NCBI GenBank assembly: GCA_022766385.1
Contig: JALEPJ010000007.1
Coordinates: 1 to 49,190 of the forward strand
Source of the DNA: Rikenellaceae bacterium
Lineage (GTDB): Bacteria; Bacteroidota; Bacteroidia; Bacteroidales; UBA932
Direction: 5' to 3'
DNA: 49,190 nt
Positions within the stretch are counted from its first letter, which is position 1, and each line of letters begins with the position of its first letter. The position numbers and the translations under genes are program-made. Below the pieces are notes generated by a model. The model did not search any database, was not told the DNA's origin, and saw only the letters and a program-made list of their open reading frames with translations. Positions 7,698 to 16,738 of the stretch are shown one piece after another.

Positions 7698-9764
7698 CTA
7701 TAGACGGGACGCTCTTGCATCTATGGATTCTTCGCAACGCTCCCCGTCCTTGGCAGACATAATGCCGTCCCATGTCAGATTGCGCACAGTCTTTCTTTCA
7801 TTGCACAGCATCATACGGGCAGCCTTGCTGGTCATAGCGCTGGCATATGCCTCCGGCCAGTCAATGGCCAACTGCTCAAGGCAGGCGCGCATATGCTCAA
7901 TGTTCTCACGGATTTCACTCTCGAGGACAGGGAAGATGCGCGAACTCATTTCTTCAGGAATACCGGAATTCCTAAGAGCAGCAAGTTCATCCTGGGAATC
8001 GCGCTGGAGACTCATGAAGCCACGGCCAATATCGCTCAGATTCACCACCCTGCGAGTCAATGGACGCTTGAAGAGCCGGCCCAAAGAAGGATGCTTGCGA
8101 ATGAAGCGCAGGAATCTTCCATTGTCGAAGAACTTGAAGATGTATGTTCTGTCTGAAAGGGGGAGGGAGCCGTCACTGTCGAAGTGACGCTCCTGCGAGT
8201 TGATGAGCTTGTGATAGCTGTCGGCGGAAATTGTGCCGTCGGAGTATAATTGCCTTACCAATTGGCACTCAGTGCCGTAGATGGTCATCCTGATATGGTG
8301 GAGCAATTCGGTCTCATTGCAATTGGAGATGTCCGGAGCCTGCTCCGGCTTGGGGAGGAAAGTGCGAACCTTCTCCCAGTCGGCGCCTGCAAACGCTTCG
8401 CGGTGGCTCAACTTCTCGTAATAGCGCTGAGCTGCTTCATTGACACGGTTCCTAACACTGTAATCAACAAAAGAACGGGCGGTAGGTATTTCTGTAAGTC
8501 CCAGTTTTTCAAGTAGATGCCTAATGGTCGTTGCATTGACGGTCAAGGTCAGGGCAACGACACCGGCTGTCAGCAGCAGTACCTGGCTGCGTATATCATC
8601 AGGGATGGTCATTGTTGCTGAAACCATCAGCGCAAGAGTAAGGCCGAGCGCACCTCGAAGGCCGCCCCAGCTCAGAATGATTGCCTCGCGCTTGGTCAAA
8701 CCGTATCCGAGATGCTTCATAATAGGGAAGAACAGGAACACCACGCCGGTACGGATGAGATTCACTCCAAGATAGACCGCCACAACGACTGCAAGACTGA
8801 CCCAGCTGATATTGACATGAACCGATATGATTATACCTACAATGATGAATACCAAGGTGTTGGCAATGAAAGAAGCAAGGTCCCAGAATTTCTCGGTGAA
8901 CTCGTTTGCCTTGGGGCTGAAGAGAAGTTTCCCATGATAGGTCATTTCAAGACCGAAAGCGACAAGCGCAATAACTCCGGAAAGATGGAGATAACCCTGA
9001 GCCAGGATGAAAGTAAGGTAGGCTGAGAGGATTATAACACTGTTCTGGACCATTTCATCGCCTTTAAGGCAGGTGATGAAGAATATGGTCAGAACGGCCA
9101 TAATGTAACCCAGAAGGGCACCTCCGAGGGCAACAAGCAGAAATTCCATAACAGGGGAGCTGCAGAGTGGGCTTGATCCGCTGAATGTTCCGAAAAAGAG
9201 CATAAAAAGGACGATACCCGTGCCGTCGTTGAGCAATGATTCACCATCCACCAAGGTTGAGAATCGCTTGCTTGTATTCAGTTCTTTGAGCAATGCAACC
9301 ACGGCTACAGGGTCTGTTGCGCTCACCAGAGCACCGAACATTAAGGCGAAGGTCCAGTTCCAGCCTCCGAATTCAGGTATCAGTTTTCCGATGCCCATCA
9401 TCATCAGGGCAACCAATCCCATAGAAATCACAACGCCCGGTATGGCCAGAAGGCTCGAATTCACGAAGGTCTTGCGAAAAGTGTGAAGGTCGAGCTCATA
9501 TGCTGCACCGAAAATCAGAACCGGCAGAAAGATGTACAAGAGTGTGTCCGGATTGATATTGCCGGCCTGTTCGACTGCGCGTTCCATAAGGCCTTCAGCG
9601 GGAAACAGACCGCTTCTGAAAAGGACCCCGATCAATAGGCCGAAACAGAAAAGTCCCACGGTATATGGAAATCTGGATTTCTTCAGCAACAGTTTGAGAA
9701 GCGCTCCTATGAGCAATGCACCCATTACGAAAAGCAAAGGGGCCAGGCTGTATTCGTTTTCCAT
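7698..9764 (-). CDS. Na+/H+ antiporter, CPA1 family, with long cytoplasmic tail
   Basis: CPA1 antiporters exchange cytoplasmic Na+ for external H+. The 688-residue protein has about 12 membrane spans in residues 1-415, with the core motif ATDPVAVVALL in the fifth or sixth span and GESLLNDGTGIVLF following, both typical of NhaP/NHE proteins. SWGGLRGALGLTLAL lies in a later span. Residues 430-688 form a soluble tail rich in charged helices with no domain I recognise. The ATG at 9764 gives a normal N-terminus. The gene lies 80 bp upstream of rlmD on the same strand, so read-through into that operon is possible. Confidence 0.9.
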   Translation of the reverse strand: MENEYSLAPLLFVMGALLIGALLKLLLKKSRFPYTVGLFCFGLLIGVLFRSGLFPAEGLMERAVEQAGNINPDTLLYIFLPVLIFGAAYELDLHTFRKTFVNSSLLAIPGVVISMGLVALMMMGIGKLIPEFGGWNWTFALMFGALVSATDPVAVVALLKELNTSKRFSTLVDGESLLNDGTGIVLFMLFFGTFSGSSPLCSSPVMEFLLVALGGALLGYIMAVLTIFFITCLKGDEMVQNSVIILSAYLTFILAQGYLHLSGVIALVAFGLEMTYHGKLLFSPKANEFTEKFWDLASFIANTLVFIIVGIIISVHVNISWVSLAVVVAVYLGVNLIRTGVVFLFFPIMKHLGYGLTKREAIILSWGGLRGALGLTLALMVSATMTIPDDIRSQVLLLTAGVVALTLTVNATTIRHLLEKLGLTEIPTARSFVDYSVRNRVNEAAQRYYEKLSHREAFAGADWEKVRTFLPKPEQAPDISNCNETELLHHIRMTIYGTECQLVRQLYSDGTISADSYHKLINSQERHFDSDGSLPLSDRTYIFKFFDNGRFLRFIRKHPSLGRLFKRPLTRRVVNLSDIGRGFMSLQRDSQDELAALRNSGIPEEMSSRIFPVLESEIRENIEHMRACLEQLAIDWPEAYASAMTSKAARMMLCNERKTVRNLTWDGIMSAKDGERCEESIDARASRL

Positions 9765-9895
9765 TATTATGCCTTCATTGGTTGTTTATACAATTTATAT
9801 TATGTTAACTTGTGCCTGCTTATCAATTAGTTTCACTATCATCAAAGTGCAACTGCTGAAATTGCTTCCACGATTCCATAAAGTTCTTTCTTCTT

Positions 9896-10510
9896 TTAGA
9901 AACTAATTGATATACCAAGGTTTATGGCTCCATAGCAGGCTTTGCTGCTCCTGATGAACTCATTCGGAATATAACTGCCGTTTTCCCGGCTCGGCACCTT
10001 GGGAGCATCGGTACACAACTGCAGACCAAGGAGCAAATCCATACTGTTCTTATGACTCAGGGCTATTCTGTAACCGCCTCCGAATTGTCCCAGAAACGAG
10101 AGATATTGCTTGTCTTTGTGCAATCCTATGCCTTGACTAAGGTAAATCAGGGCTCCCCTGTCCCGATTCTCGTTGAAATGGTAACACTCCCGCAGGAAGA
10201 CCGGTATTATTCTCGTATCCTGTTTGATTCCCTGCCAGCCCAGATTCAGGCTTGCACTTAAGTGTCTGGCAAACTCCAGTCCGGTGCGGAGGTATAGCAT
10301 TCCATTGGAATGATAATTGGGATCAATTCCTTTGACATCGACTCTGTATCCATCTTCAGGGTCGGTGTAATTGTAGTGGTATGAGATAAGTACAACTGCG
10401 GAGTAACCCCATTCCAGACCGTAGAAGAAGCGAACATCCCTCCCCTCCTGCCCGGCTGATGATACAAGGCAGGATAAGAATGCTAATAGGCTGATTATCA
10501 ATTTCTTCAT
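9896..10510 (-). CDS. exported protein of unknown function, probable beta-barrel
   Basis: I do not recognise a family. The 204-residue product starts with a clear signal peptide (MKKLIISLLAFLSCLVSSAG) that should be cut near residue 20. The rest alternates polar and aromatic residues (FFYGLEWGYSAVVLISYHY, LRTGLEFARHLSASLNLGW, INLGISISF at the end), and it ends in phenylalanine after a beta-like strand, which suits a small outer-membrane barrel. ATG 10510 is used because the codon at 10522 is TTG. A similar exported protein is encoded 17 bp upstream, so the two are probably co-transcribed. The rest of the gap to the antiporter gene (9765-9895) holds nothing I can identify. Confidence 0.6.
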   Translation of the reverse strand: MKKLIISLLAFLSCLVSSAGQEGRDVRFFYGLEWGYSAVVLISYHYNYTDPEDGYRVDVKGIDPNYHSNGMLYLRTGLEFARHLSASLNLGWQGIKQDTRIIPVFLRECYHFNENRDRGALIYLSQGIGLHKDKQYLSFLGQFGGGYRIALSHKNSMDLLLGLQLCTDAPKVPSRENGSYIPNEFIRSSKACYGAINLGISISF

Positions 10511-10527
10511 AAGCGGCTTCAAAAGGA

Positions 10528-11073
10528 TTACTTAAATCTGTATAATATCTTTATTTCAGGAAGCAGAGGCTTTAATAAGCCCGAGCCGTATAAACTCAAT
10601 ATAGTCCTTCTGTCGTCCTTAATCAGTTTAAAGGCAAGGTCGAGACTGAAATTGAAACTCAACTCAAGTCTGTGACCGTATGATAACAAGGCTCCAACCG
10701 TACCGTGGATGCCTGCAGTTATTGATTTTGGAGACTTGAAATCGCTAATATACCCGCAGCAGAGTCCGGGACCGGCATAGAGACTGACAGTCTTGTCTTC
10801 CCTTTCAATGGTTTTGAACACGATGTCCCGGGTATAATTGAACTTGATTCCAGGGGTTGAATGTTCTCCGATCAGGACTCCGCCCATATCTGCATATAGA
10901 CAAAATGAGTCGAAATTGTACTCGTCTATTATTTGCTCATAACAAACACCAAAGCCTTTTGCTGAGTGGAAACTGCCTATTCTGAAAGAGTTAGTCTCCT
11001 GTGCACTGACAATGCTGCCCATTCCGAAAAGGAGCAGGAGGCAAATGACGGCTCTATTGATGCATTTTTTCAT
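10528..11073 (-). CDS. exported protein of unknown function
   Basis: No family recognised. The 181-residue product has an N-terminal signal peptide (MKKCINRAVICLLLLFGMGS, likely cut after VSA near residue 24). The mature part has repeated beta-strand-like segments (FCLYADMGGVLIGEH, VSLYAGPGLCCGYISD, RLELSFNFSLDLAFKL) and ends in YRFK, consistent with a small barrel in the outer membrane. It is the first gene of a two-gene minus-strand unit and is divergent from the GNAT-like gene across 94 bp. Confidence 0.6.
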   Translation of the reverse strand: MKKCINRAVICLLLLFGMGSIVSAQETNSFRIGSFHSAKGFGVCYEQIIDEYNFDSFCLYADMGGVLIGEHSTPGIKFNYTRDIVFKTIEREDKTVSLYAGPGLCCGYISDFKSPKSITAGIHGTVGALLSYGHRLELSFNFSLDLAFKLIKDDRRTILSLYGSGLLKPLLPEIKILYRFK

Positions 11074-11106
11074 ACTTGTTTCTGACTACTAAGTTATGAA
11101 ATTTTC

Positions 11107-11137
11107 TTTGAAATGGATGTGAAATGTCATATATTAG
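11107..11137 (+). promoter_or_regulatory. promoter of the GNAT-like gene
   Basis: TTTG at 11107-11110, a 19-bp spacer and TATATTAG at 11130-11137 (one mismatch to TAnnTTTG). The leader to ATG 11168 would be about 25 nt. Confidence 0.45.
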
Positions 11138-11167
11138 CATCTCATTTATTAACCTGAACCTGATAAT

Positions 11168-12298
11168 ATGGGTGTAACCATAAAGCAAGTGAAGAGCAGA
11201 AAGGAGTTGAACTCCTTCATCTCATTTCCAATCAATCTTTTCAAGGATGTTCCTGGATATGTTCCTGCCATCCGCTTCGATGAAAGGGATACACTGGATC
11301 CGAAGAAGAATCCTGTGTACGAGTTTTGTGAATCCGCATTGTTTCTTGCCTATAAAGACGGAAAAATCGTTGGCAGAGTGGCAGCAATCCTGAACAAGAA
11401 AGCCAATTCCGAATGGGGGCATAAAGAGATTAGATACGGCTGGCTTGATTTTATCGACGATCCTGAAGTTTCCAAGGCTCTTCTGGATGCTGTAATTGAA
11501 TTTGGCAGACAGAAAGGTATGGATACGATAGTAGGTCCTCTCGGTTTTACGGACTTCGATCCTGAAGGTATGATGGTCGAGGGCTTTGAGCACCAGAGCA
11601 CTATGGCATTGCGCCATGCTATGCCTTACTATAAAACGCATATGGAGGCCATGGGCTTTGTCAAGGAAGTTGACTGGGTAGAGTTCAAGATATTTATGCC
11701 TGAAAAGATGCCTGAGAAAGTGGAGCGTGTTGCCAAACTGGTGGAGGAAAGATACAAACTCCATATGAGGAAGGTTAGCAAGAGAGAAGTCCGCAAGTTG
11801 GGCATTGGCTATAAGATATTTGATCTTGTCAACGAGTCCTACTCCAAACTTTACAACTTCACCATACTTCCAAAGAATGTCGTGGACAGCTACATAGGTT
11901 TTTATCTCGGCATATTGAATCTGGACTTCCTCACTCTTGTTGAAGACGAGAACAACAATATTGTAGGCTTTGGCCTCTGTATGCCTTCTATCACTAGGGC
12001 CATACAAAAGTGCAAAGGACGTATGTTCCCGTTCGGCTGGTTCTATATACTCAGGTCTATGTACTTCAAATTTGAGGAGAATGTAGAGCTTTTACTCATT
12101 GCGGTAACTCCTGAGTACAGGAAGAGAGGTGTCAATGCCCTTATCTTCGCCGATATAATCAAGAGGGCTTCTGCGGCAGGCTTCAAGTATGCTGAGACCA
12201 ATGCCGAGCTGGAGAGCAACCTTGATATGCAGAGTCAATGGGGTGACTTTGAAAAGGAGCAAACCAAGAGAAGAAGGATATACAAAAAGTCATTATAA
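11168..12298 (+). CDS. GNAT-fold N-acetyltransferase-like protein
   Basis: The 376-residue protein looks like a large cytoplasmic GNAT-related protein of a type common in Bacteroidota. The C-terminal half has the acyl-CoA-binding pattern in modified form (LIAVTPEYRKRGVNALIFADII, near residue 315-335), followed by AETNAELESN and a basic tail (KEQTKRRRIYKKSL). The N-terminal half contains a second GNAT-like block (FLAYKDGKIVGRVAAI, GPLGFTDFDPEGMMVEGF). There is no signal peptide. Substrate and pathway are unknown to me. It is followed by a long AT-rich palindrome and rarA. Confidence 0.6.
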   Translation: MGVTIKQVKSRKELNSFISFPINLFKDVPGYVPAIRFDERDTLDPKKNPVYEFCESALFLAYKDGKIVGRVAAILNKKANSEWGHKEIRYGWLDFIDDPEVSKALLDAVIEFGRQKGMDTIVGPLGFTDFDPEGMMVEGFEHQSTMALRHAMPYYKTHMEAMGFVKEVDWVEFKIFMPEKMPEKVERVAKLVEERYKLHMRKVSKREVRKLGIGYKIFDLVNESYSKLYNFTILPKNVVDSYIGFYLGILNLDFLTLVEDENNNIVGFGLCMPSITRAIQKCKGRMFPFGWFYILRSMYFKFEENVELLLIAVTPEYRKRGVNALIFADIIKRASAAGFKYAETNAELESNLDMQSQWGDFEKEQTKRRRIYKKSL

Positions 12299-12313
12299 TC
12301 CCCCTTTTTAATA

Positions 12314-12348
12314 TAACATAATTGTTATCAATTCTAACAATTATGTTA
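12314..12348. repeat. 35-bp composite dyad motif, copy A
   Basis: Two copies of TAACA-N4-TGTTA (12314-12327 and 12335-12348) are 21 bp apart and are reverse complements of each other, so the whole forms a perfect 14-bp inverted repeat around a 7-nt centre. It ends 17 bp before the rarA -7 box and so covers the place of the -33 element. All 20 specified bases match the composite. Confidence 0.75.
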
Positions 12349-12365
12349 AATAATTTGTAATACCG

Positions 12366-12373
12366 TATTTTTG
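12366..12373 (+). promoter_or_regulatory. rarA -7 element
   Basis: TATTTTTG fits TAnnTTTG. Its last base is only 6 nt from the ATG at 12379, so the transcript may be leaderless. No good -33 is present at the expected place, which is covered by the composite dyad motif. Confidence 0.5.
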
Positions 12374-12378
12374 GTTTA

Positions 12379-13698
12379 ATGGCAATGGAAAAGGACAATT
12401 CAAGAGCTACAAGTCTCCTTCCTCCCCTTCCGGAGCGAATGAGACCTGAAAGTCTTGCTGATTATGTGGGGCAGAAGCATCTCTTAGGAGAGGGCTGCAT
12501 TCTGAGAAACATGATTGAAAGCGCTTGTCTCTCGTCCTTCATACTATGGGGGCCGCCAGGCGTTGGAAAGACTACACTGGCACATATCATTGCCAAGACC
12601 CTGGACCGTGAGTTCTACACCTTGTCGGCTGTCAGTTCCGGAGTGAAGGATGTTCGGGAAGTGATTGACAGGGCCAGATCAAAATCACTCTTTTCCGCTT
12701 CGTCGTCTCCTATACTTTTCATTGACGAGATTCACAGGTTCAACAAGGCGCAGCAGGATGCTCTTCTGGGTGCAGTTGAAGATGGCACTATTATTCTAAT
12801 CGGAGCTACTACGGAGAACCCTTCCTTCGAGGTAATTACTCCCCTCTTGTCCAGATGTCAAGTTTTTGTACTTAAGTCACTTGATGTTGATGACTTGAGG
12901 ATTTTGTTGAACAGGGCCCTGACAGAAGACACAGTGCTGAAACACAGAAGGGTCGAGGTGAAGGAGACCGATGCTCTTTTCAGACAGAGCGGTGGCGATG
13001 CCAGAAAACTGCTCAATATACTCGAGATTGTAATCGATTTCTTTGGAGGCAAGCCTGCTGTCATTGACAACAAGGTGGTTACTGAGTGCCTTCAGGAGAA
13101 TGTTGCGATATACGATAAAAACGGAGAGATGCACTATGACATCATTTCCGCCTTCATCAAAAGTATAAGGGGCTCTGATCCCAATGCCGCTGTCTATTAC
13201 CTCGCGCGCATGCTCAGCGGCGGCGAGGATCCGCTCTTCATTGCCAGAAGGCTATGTATTTCAGCGGCTGAAGATGTTGGGCTGGCCAATCCCAATGCGC
13301 TGCTGCTCGCAAATGCATGTTTTGATATTGTCAATCGAATCGGAATGCCGGAGGCTCGGATTCCGCTCGCAGAGGCTACAATTTATCTTGCCTCATCGCC
13401 GAAGAGCAATTCAGCATACCTTTCAATAAATAAGGCAATGGATTTGGCTGCCAAGGACCCGTTGACGACAGTTCCTCTGCACCTCAGGAATGCTCCGACA
13501 AAGTTGATGGAGGATTTGGGTTATTCGGACGGATATAAATACGCGCACGATTATCCGGGGAATTTCGTTGACCAGGAGTTCCTGCCTAAGGGTTTGGAGG
13601 GTACTGTTTTCTATGAGCCTCAGCAGAACAGGCACGAAGATGTGCTCAAGGCCTATCTTGAACAGAACTGGCCAAAGTATTATCCTCCAAAACGTTGA
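12379..13698 (+). CDS. rarA: replication-associated recombination protein RarA (MgsA)
   Basis: RarA is a AAA+ ATPase of the clamp-loader class that acts at stalled forks. The 439-residue protein has Walker A GPPGVGKT at 58-65, Walker [20 protein letters not shown] near 112, sensor 1 [12 protein letters not shown], sensor 2 GGDARKLLN, and the C-terminal tetramerisation part with [20 protein letters not shown] and LPKGLEG near the end. Length is normal for the family. A second ATG two codons in (12385) could be the true start. Transcription probably starts at or just before the ATG. It converges on tamL with 2 bp between stops. Confidence 0.93.
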   Translation: MAMEKDNSRATSLLPPLPERMRPESLADYVGQKHLLGEGCILRNMIESACLSSFILWGPPGVGKTTLAHIIAKTLDREFYTLSAVSSGVKDVREVIDRARSKSLFSASSSPILFIDEIHRFNKAQQDALLGAVEDGTIILIGATTENPSFEVITPLLSRCQVFVLKSLDVDDLRILLNRALTEDTVLKHRRVEVKETDALFRQSGGDARKLLNILEIVIDFFGGKPAVIDNKVVTECLQENVAIYDKNGEMHYDIISAFIKSIRGSDPNAAVYYLARMLSGGEDPLFIARRLCISAAEDVGLANPNALLLANACFDIVNRIGMPEARIPLAEATIYLASSPKSNSAYLSINKAMDLAAKDPLTTVPLHLRNAPTKLMEDLGYSDGYKYAHDYPGNFVDQEFLPKGLEGTVFYEPQQNRHEDVLKAYLEQNWPKYYPPKR

Positions 13699-13700
13699 TA

Positions 13701-15893
13701 TCAGAAAGGATAGCCGACTCCGAAATGTAAGGCATAGCCTCCCTTTTTAAGCCAGTCACCAGGTTCAAGCCATTTGTCTTCTCTGGCCGGGTCATGCAGT
13801 TTCATTCCCAAGTCCAGTCTCAGAACAAGGAAGTTAAGATTAACCCTTATGCCTGTACCCCAGTCGGCTGCAATGCTGTCTCCTAAAGTTTTGATATTGA
13901 ATCTGGAAGACTCTTCTCCTTGATGAAAGGTCCAGATATTGCCGGCATCAAGGAAGAGGGCTCCTTCTATTTTCCAAAACATATTGAAGCGATACTCCAG
14001 ATTAGCTTCGAGCTTGATGTCTCCGGTCTGACTCGGGATGATGAAAGAATCGTTTCTCTGTGAAGTGCCTGGGCCGAGTGATCTGGCCTGCCAGCCTCTC
14101 ATACTGTTGGCACCTCCGCTGTAGAACTGCTTCTCGAAAGGCACTACTGATGAATTGCCATAAGCATATCCTATACCTCCCAGAATTCTTGTGGCAATGG
14201 ACTGGTTCGAGTTCTTTCCGAACTTCCATGTACTTCCGAGGGTCAGCTCTCCCCTGACATACTGTGAGAAAGGTGTACCCCAAATCAAGCCGGCACCGTT
14301 TTCATCCTTGTTCATCAATGGCTTTAACAGGCTTAAGGCATTACCGGAAATATCAGCTGATAAGCGCAGGTAACTGAATGATGTTGAACTGTTTTCTGAC
14401 TGATTGCTGCTGTATTGGAAATTGCCACCCAAACCGGTATCAAAGTGATCCTGGTAAGCATAGCGCATAAAAGGATTGTTCGAAAGTGTTTCAAGGAAAC
14501 TGCTGTTGATATCATCCAGATGGACTATGCTTAACTGAAGAGGATAGAACTGGTAGCTTAATCTGTTCCAGATGGTGCCGGAATATCCGAAAGAGGTGGA
14601 AATGATATTTCTGGTATATTCGGGCCGGTTCTGGTAGTTGTATGAGGCGTTGACTTCGGTTCTGGGGATGTTGGATCCTTTAACCTTATGGTTCGGCATT
14701 CCCAAAATGCGAGGAAAACTCAGTCCGGCCGATACTCCGAACTCGTTTGATCTGGTTGTGTTGTTGAACTTGAACTGGAAGTTACCCATAAAGCTCAGAT
14801 TCAGCCATTCTCCTCCATGAAAAATGTTCTTATGGTAGTAACTCAGCTGAGGCGAGATTCCCATAAGTCCCGTAGAGTTGGATGAAACTTCAAGATCTGT
14901 CTTGAAACCCTGAATCTGTGATTGGGACAAAGATATGCTGCAGTTGACCTTGTTCGTGTCGCTTTGATAGAGATCCACCCCCACACTATTGAACATTCTG
15001 AGAGCGGAAAGTCTTGTATATGTATTGTTTACAATGCTCTCGCTATAGAGGTCACCGGGGCGCAGAGTGTTAAGATCCTTCAAAATGTCGGGCTTGATTC
15101 TTACATCGTCGGTGTAGCTTATGGAAACACTGTCGATGTAGAACTTCCTCAATGGCAGTGCATTGGAAGCGGACTCATTGCGCGAGTATTCATTTACTCT
15201 CATCTCCAGAAAGGTCTTTCCTGGCACACTGATGGTATCCGCTTCAAAGGAATAATTGTTTTTGGAGAAACTGTAATAGCCTTTGTCCCTGAAGTGAGCG
15301 GCTCCTCTTTGGGTTTCTGCCTCCAAAGAGTTCTCGGAGAGGAAATCTCCTGTTTTGATGCTGATATTGGCCCTGTCTTCTTCAAAATCACTCTTGAATG
15401 GTCCCCTTTCCGGAACTGAAATCGATATGGAGTCTATCGGATACTGTTTGCCAAGTTTTACTTTATAATCGACATAAACCCTTTTCCTGTTTACTTTGAT
15501 ATCGGAAGTAACCTTGGAGTTATAATAGCCCATATACTCCAGATGGCTCTTCATGCTCTCAATGGTACTCTCGACAGCTTCCGGATTGTAGATTACCGGT
15601 TCCACCCCGATTTTTCGGCAAAACCTCGCCCAAATGCCATTGTCTTCCGGATCTGCCCAGTTGTATATGTAGAGGAACGGGTTCCATCCAAGCAGCAGAT
15701 AGCTATTTGAAGACTGCTTGATATACTGATGTAATGAATTGGTATTGAACTTCTTGGAGTTGGTTACTTCAACATTGTTTTTAGCCAGGCGATACTCACC
15801 TTCCGACAGGGTGCGCGTGGTGCTGCAGGATGCAGTCATCAGAACCTGCAAAACTGCCAGCAACGATACTATATGGGTGAGCAATGATTTCAT
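13701..15893 (-). CDS. tamL: TamL-like outer-membrane lipoprotein, BamA/TamA superfamily
   Basis: TamL is the Bacteroidota form of TamA, an Omp85 protein thought to work with TamB in outer-membrane assembly. The 730-residue product has a lipoprotein signal (MKSLLTHIVSLLAVLQ, lipobox MTASC with the lipid cysteine at 23), POTRA-like domains up to about residue 340 (VYVDYKVKLGKQYPIDSISI; RKFYIDSVSISY), and a C-terminal 16-strand barrel with the Omp85 signature GGANSMRGWQARSLGPG and an FHFGVGYPF-type end (ALHFGVGYPF). ATG 15893 starts the signal peptide; the longer frame to 15914 is not used. tamB is not in this window. It is divergent from the SpoU-type methyltransferase gene. Confidence 0.85.
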   Translation of the reverse strand: MKSLLTHIVSLLAVLQVLMTASCSTTRTLSEGEYRLAKNNVEVTNSKKFNTNSLHQYIKQSSNSYLLLGWNPFLYIYNWADPEDNGIWARFCRKIGVEPVIYNPEAVESTIESMKSHLEYMGYYNSKVTSDIKVNRKRVYVDYKVKLGKQYPIDSISISVPERGPFKSDFEEDRANISIKTGDFLSENSLEAETQRGAAHFRDKGYYSFSKNNYSFEADTISVPGKTFLEMRVNEYSRNESASNALPLRKFYIDSVSISYTDDVRIKPDILKDLNTLRPGDLYSESIVNNTYTRLSALRMFNSVGVDLYQSDTNKVNCSISLSQSQIQGFKTDLEVSSNSTGLMGISPQLSYYHKNIFHGGEWLNLSFMGNFQFKFNNTTRSNEFGVSAGLSFPRILGMPNHKVKGSNIPRTEVNASYNYQNRPEYTRNIISTSFGYSGTIWNRLSYQFYPLQLSIVHLDDINSSFLETLSNNPFMRYAYQDHFDTGLGGNFQYSSNQSENSSTSFSYLRLSADISGNALSLLKPLMNKDENGAGLIWGTPFSQYVRGELTLGSTWKFGKNSNQSIATRILGGIGYAYGNSSVVPFEKQFYSGGANSMRGWQARSLGPGTSQRNDSFIIPSQTGDIKLEANLEYRFNMFWKIEGALFLDAGNIWTFHQGEESSRFNIKTLGDSIAADWGTGIRVNLNFLVLRLDLGMKLHDPAREDKWLEPGDWLKKGGYALHFGVGYPF

Positions 15894-15911
15894 TATCGCA
15901 GTATAACTCCA

Positions 15912-15919
15912 CAAATATA
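15912..15919 (-). promoter_or_regulatory. tamL -7 element
   Basis: On the minus strand TATATTTG (15919-15912) fits TAnnTTTG; the predicted start near 15906 leaves a leader of about 13 nt. Confidence 0.5.
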
Positions 15920-15951
15920 AAACTTTCTTTCAAAGAATCGCTCAGATTATG

Positions 15952-15959
15952 TACATTTG
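15952..15959 (+). promoter_or_regulatory. -7 element of the SpoU-type methyltransferase gene
   Basis: TACATTTG fits TAnnTTTG and is 22 nt before the ATG at 15982. It diverges from the tamL promoter, the two boxes being 32 bp apart. Confidence 0.5.
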
Positions 15960-15981
15960 CGTTTCCTGATTAACAGCCGAT

Positions 15982-16722
15982 ATGATCACCAGCAAGGAAA
16001 TAAAGTCAATCAAGGCATTGTCCTCGAAGAAGTTCAGAGACGAGACTGGCCTCTTTGTCGTCGAAGGCGAGAAAATGGTCGCCGAAGCTCAGAAATCCTC
16101 TTTTGAGATAGTGAAACTGTACAGAACAGCCGAAATCGGGGAAGAGGCAATGTCGAGAATGAGCCAATTGTCCAGCCCATCCCCTGTTCTCGCGCTCGTC
16201 AGGAAGCCATCCACCGTCGATGATGGCAATTTCATTGCCTCCCCGGGGCTCTATCTCGCTCTCGACTCTATCCGCGACCCTGGCAATTTGGGAACAATAA
16301 TCAGGATAGCCGACTGGTTCGGCATCAAGTCTGTGCTCGCTAGTCGTGATACGGTAGAAGTATTCAATCCCAAGGTGATTCAAGCTACAATGGGTGCAAT
16401 TTTCAGGGTTGATTTCAAATATGTTGACCTGGAGAATGCGGCAAAGGCAATATTGGAGTCAGGGGGCAAGGTATACGGTACCTTCCTTGATGGAAACAAT
16501 ATCTGCTCACAAGATCTTGCGACCGGTGAAAATTGCGCCAGTATGATAGTTATTGGTAATGAATCCAACGGCATATCCGAGGCAATGTCACGTCTCGTTT
16601 CCGACCGTCTATTCATTCCGCCATATCCTATGGATGATGCCGGCTCAGAGTCATTGAATGCTGCGATGGCAACGGCTATCAGCGTCTACGAATTCCGCAG
16701 ACGCTGCTTCATAAAGGAATGA
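15982..16722 (+). CDS. RNA 2'-O-methyltransferase, TrmH/SpoU family
   Basis: SPOUT enzymes of this class methylate ribose 2'-OH in rRNA or tRNA using SAM. The 246-residue protein has the N-terminal substrate-binding domain (FVVEGEKMVAEA near 25-36) and the trefoil-knot catalytic domain with the three SpoU motifs: LDSIRDPGNLGTIIRIADW (about 90-108), IVIGNESNGIS (about 190-200) and IPPYPMDDAGSESLNAAMAT (about 212-231). The arginine and asparagine of motif 1 and the SLNAAMA of motif 3 are intact. The exact nucleotide target cannot be assigned. Confidence 0.9.
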   Translation: MITSKEIKSIKALSSKKFRDETGLFVVEGEKMVAEAQKSSFEIVKLYRTAEIGEEAMSRMSQLSSPSPVLALVRKPSTVDDGNFIASPGLYLALDSIRDPGNLGTIIRIADWFGIKSVLASRDTVEVFNPKVIQATMGAIFRVDFKYVDLENAAKAILESGGKVYGTFLDGNNICSQDLATGENCASMIVIGNESNGISEAMSRLVSDRLFIPPYPMDDAGSESLNAAMATAISVYEFRRRCFIKE

Positions 16723-16738
16723 GCTTGAGCAGTTAGAA

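Noticed and set aside
7618..7773. 52-residue N-terminal extension of RlmD
   Set aside because: It overlaps the 3' end of the antiporter gene, is rich in Cys/Arg without family similarity, and the ATG at 7617 starts the normal TRAM domain.
12322..12340. Rex-type redox operator (TTGTTAA-N4-TTAACAA)
   Set aside because: The inner halves are TTGTTA-N7-TAACA, one base too far apart for the 18-bp Rex palindrome at all loci, and the outer halves with fixed 21-bp register are not part of Rex sites.
12341..12351. TTATGTTAAAT equals the XerD half of the E. coli dif site
   Set aside because: The required 6-bp centre and XerC half (CGCATAA-like) are absent, and the opposite arm also gives an XerD-like half at the wrong distance (19 bp). 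It is better explained as part of the paired-dyad motif.
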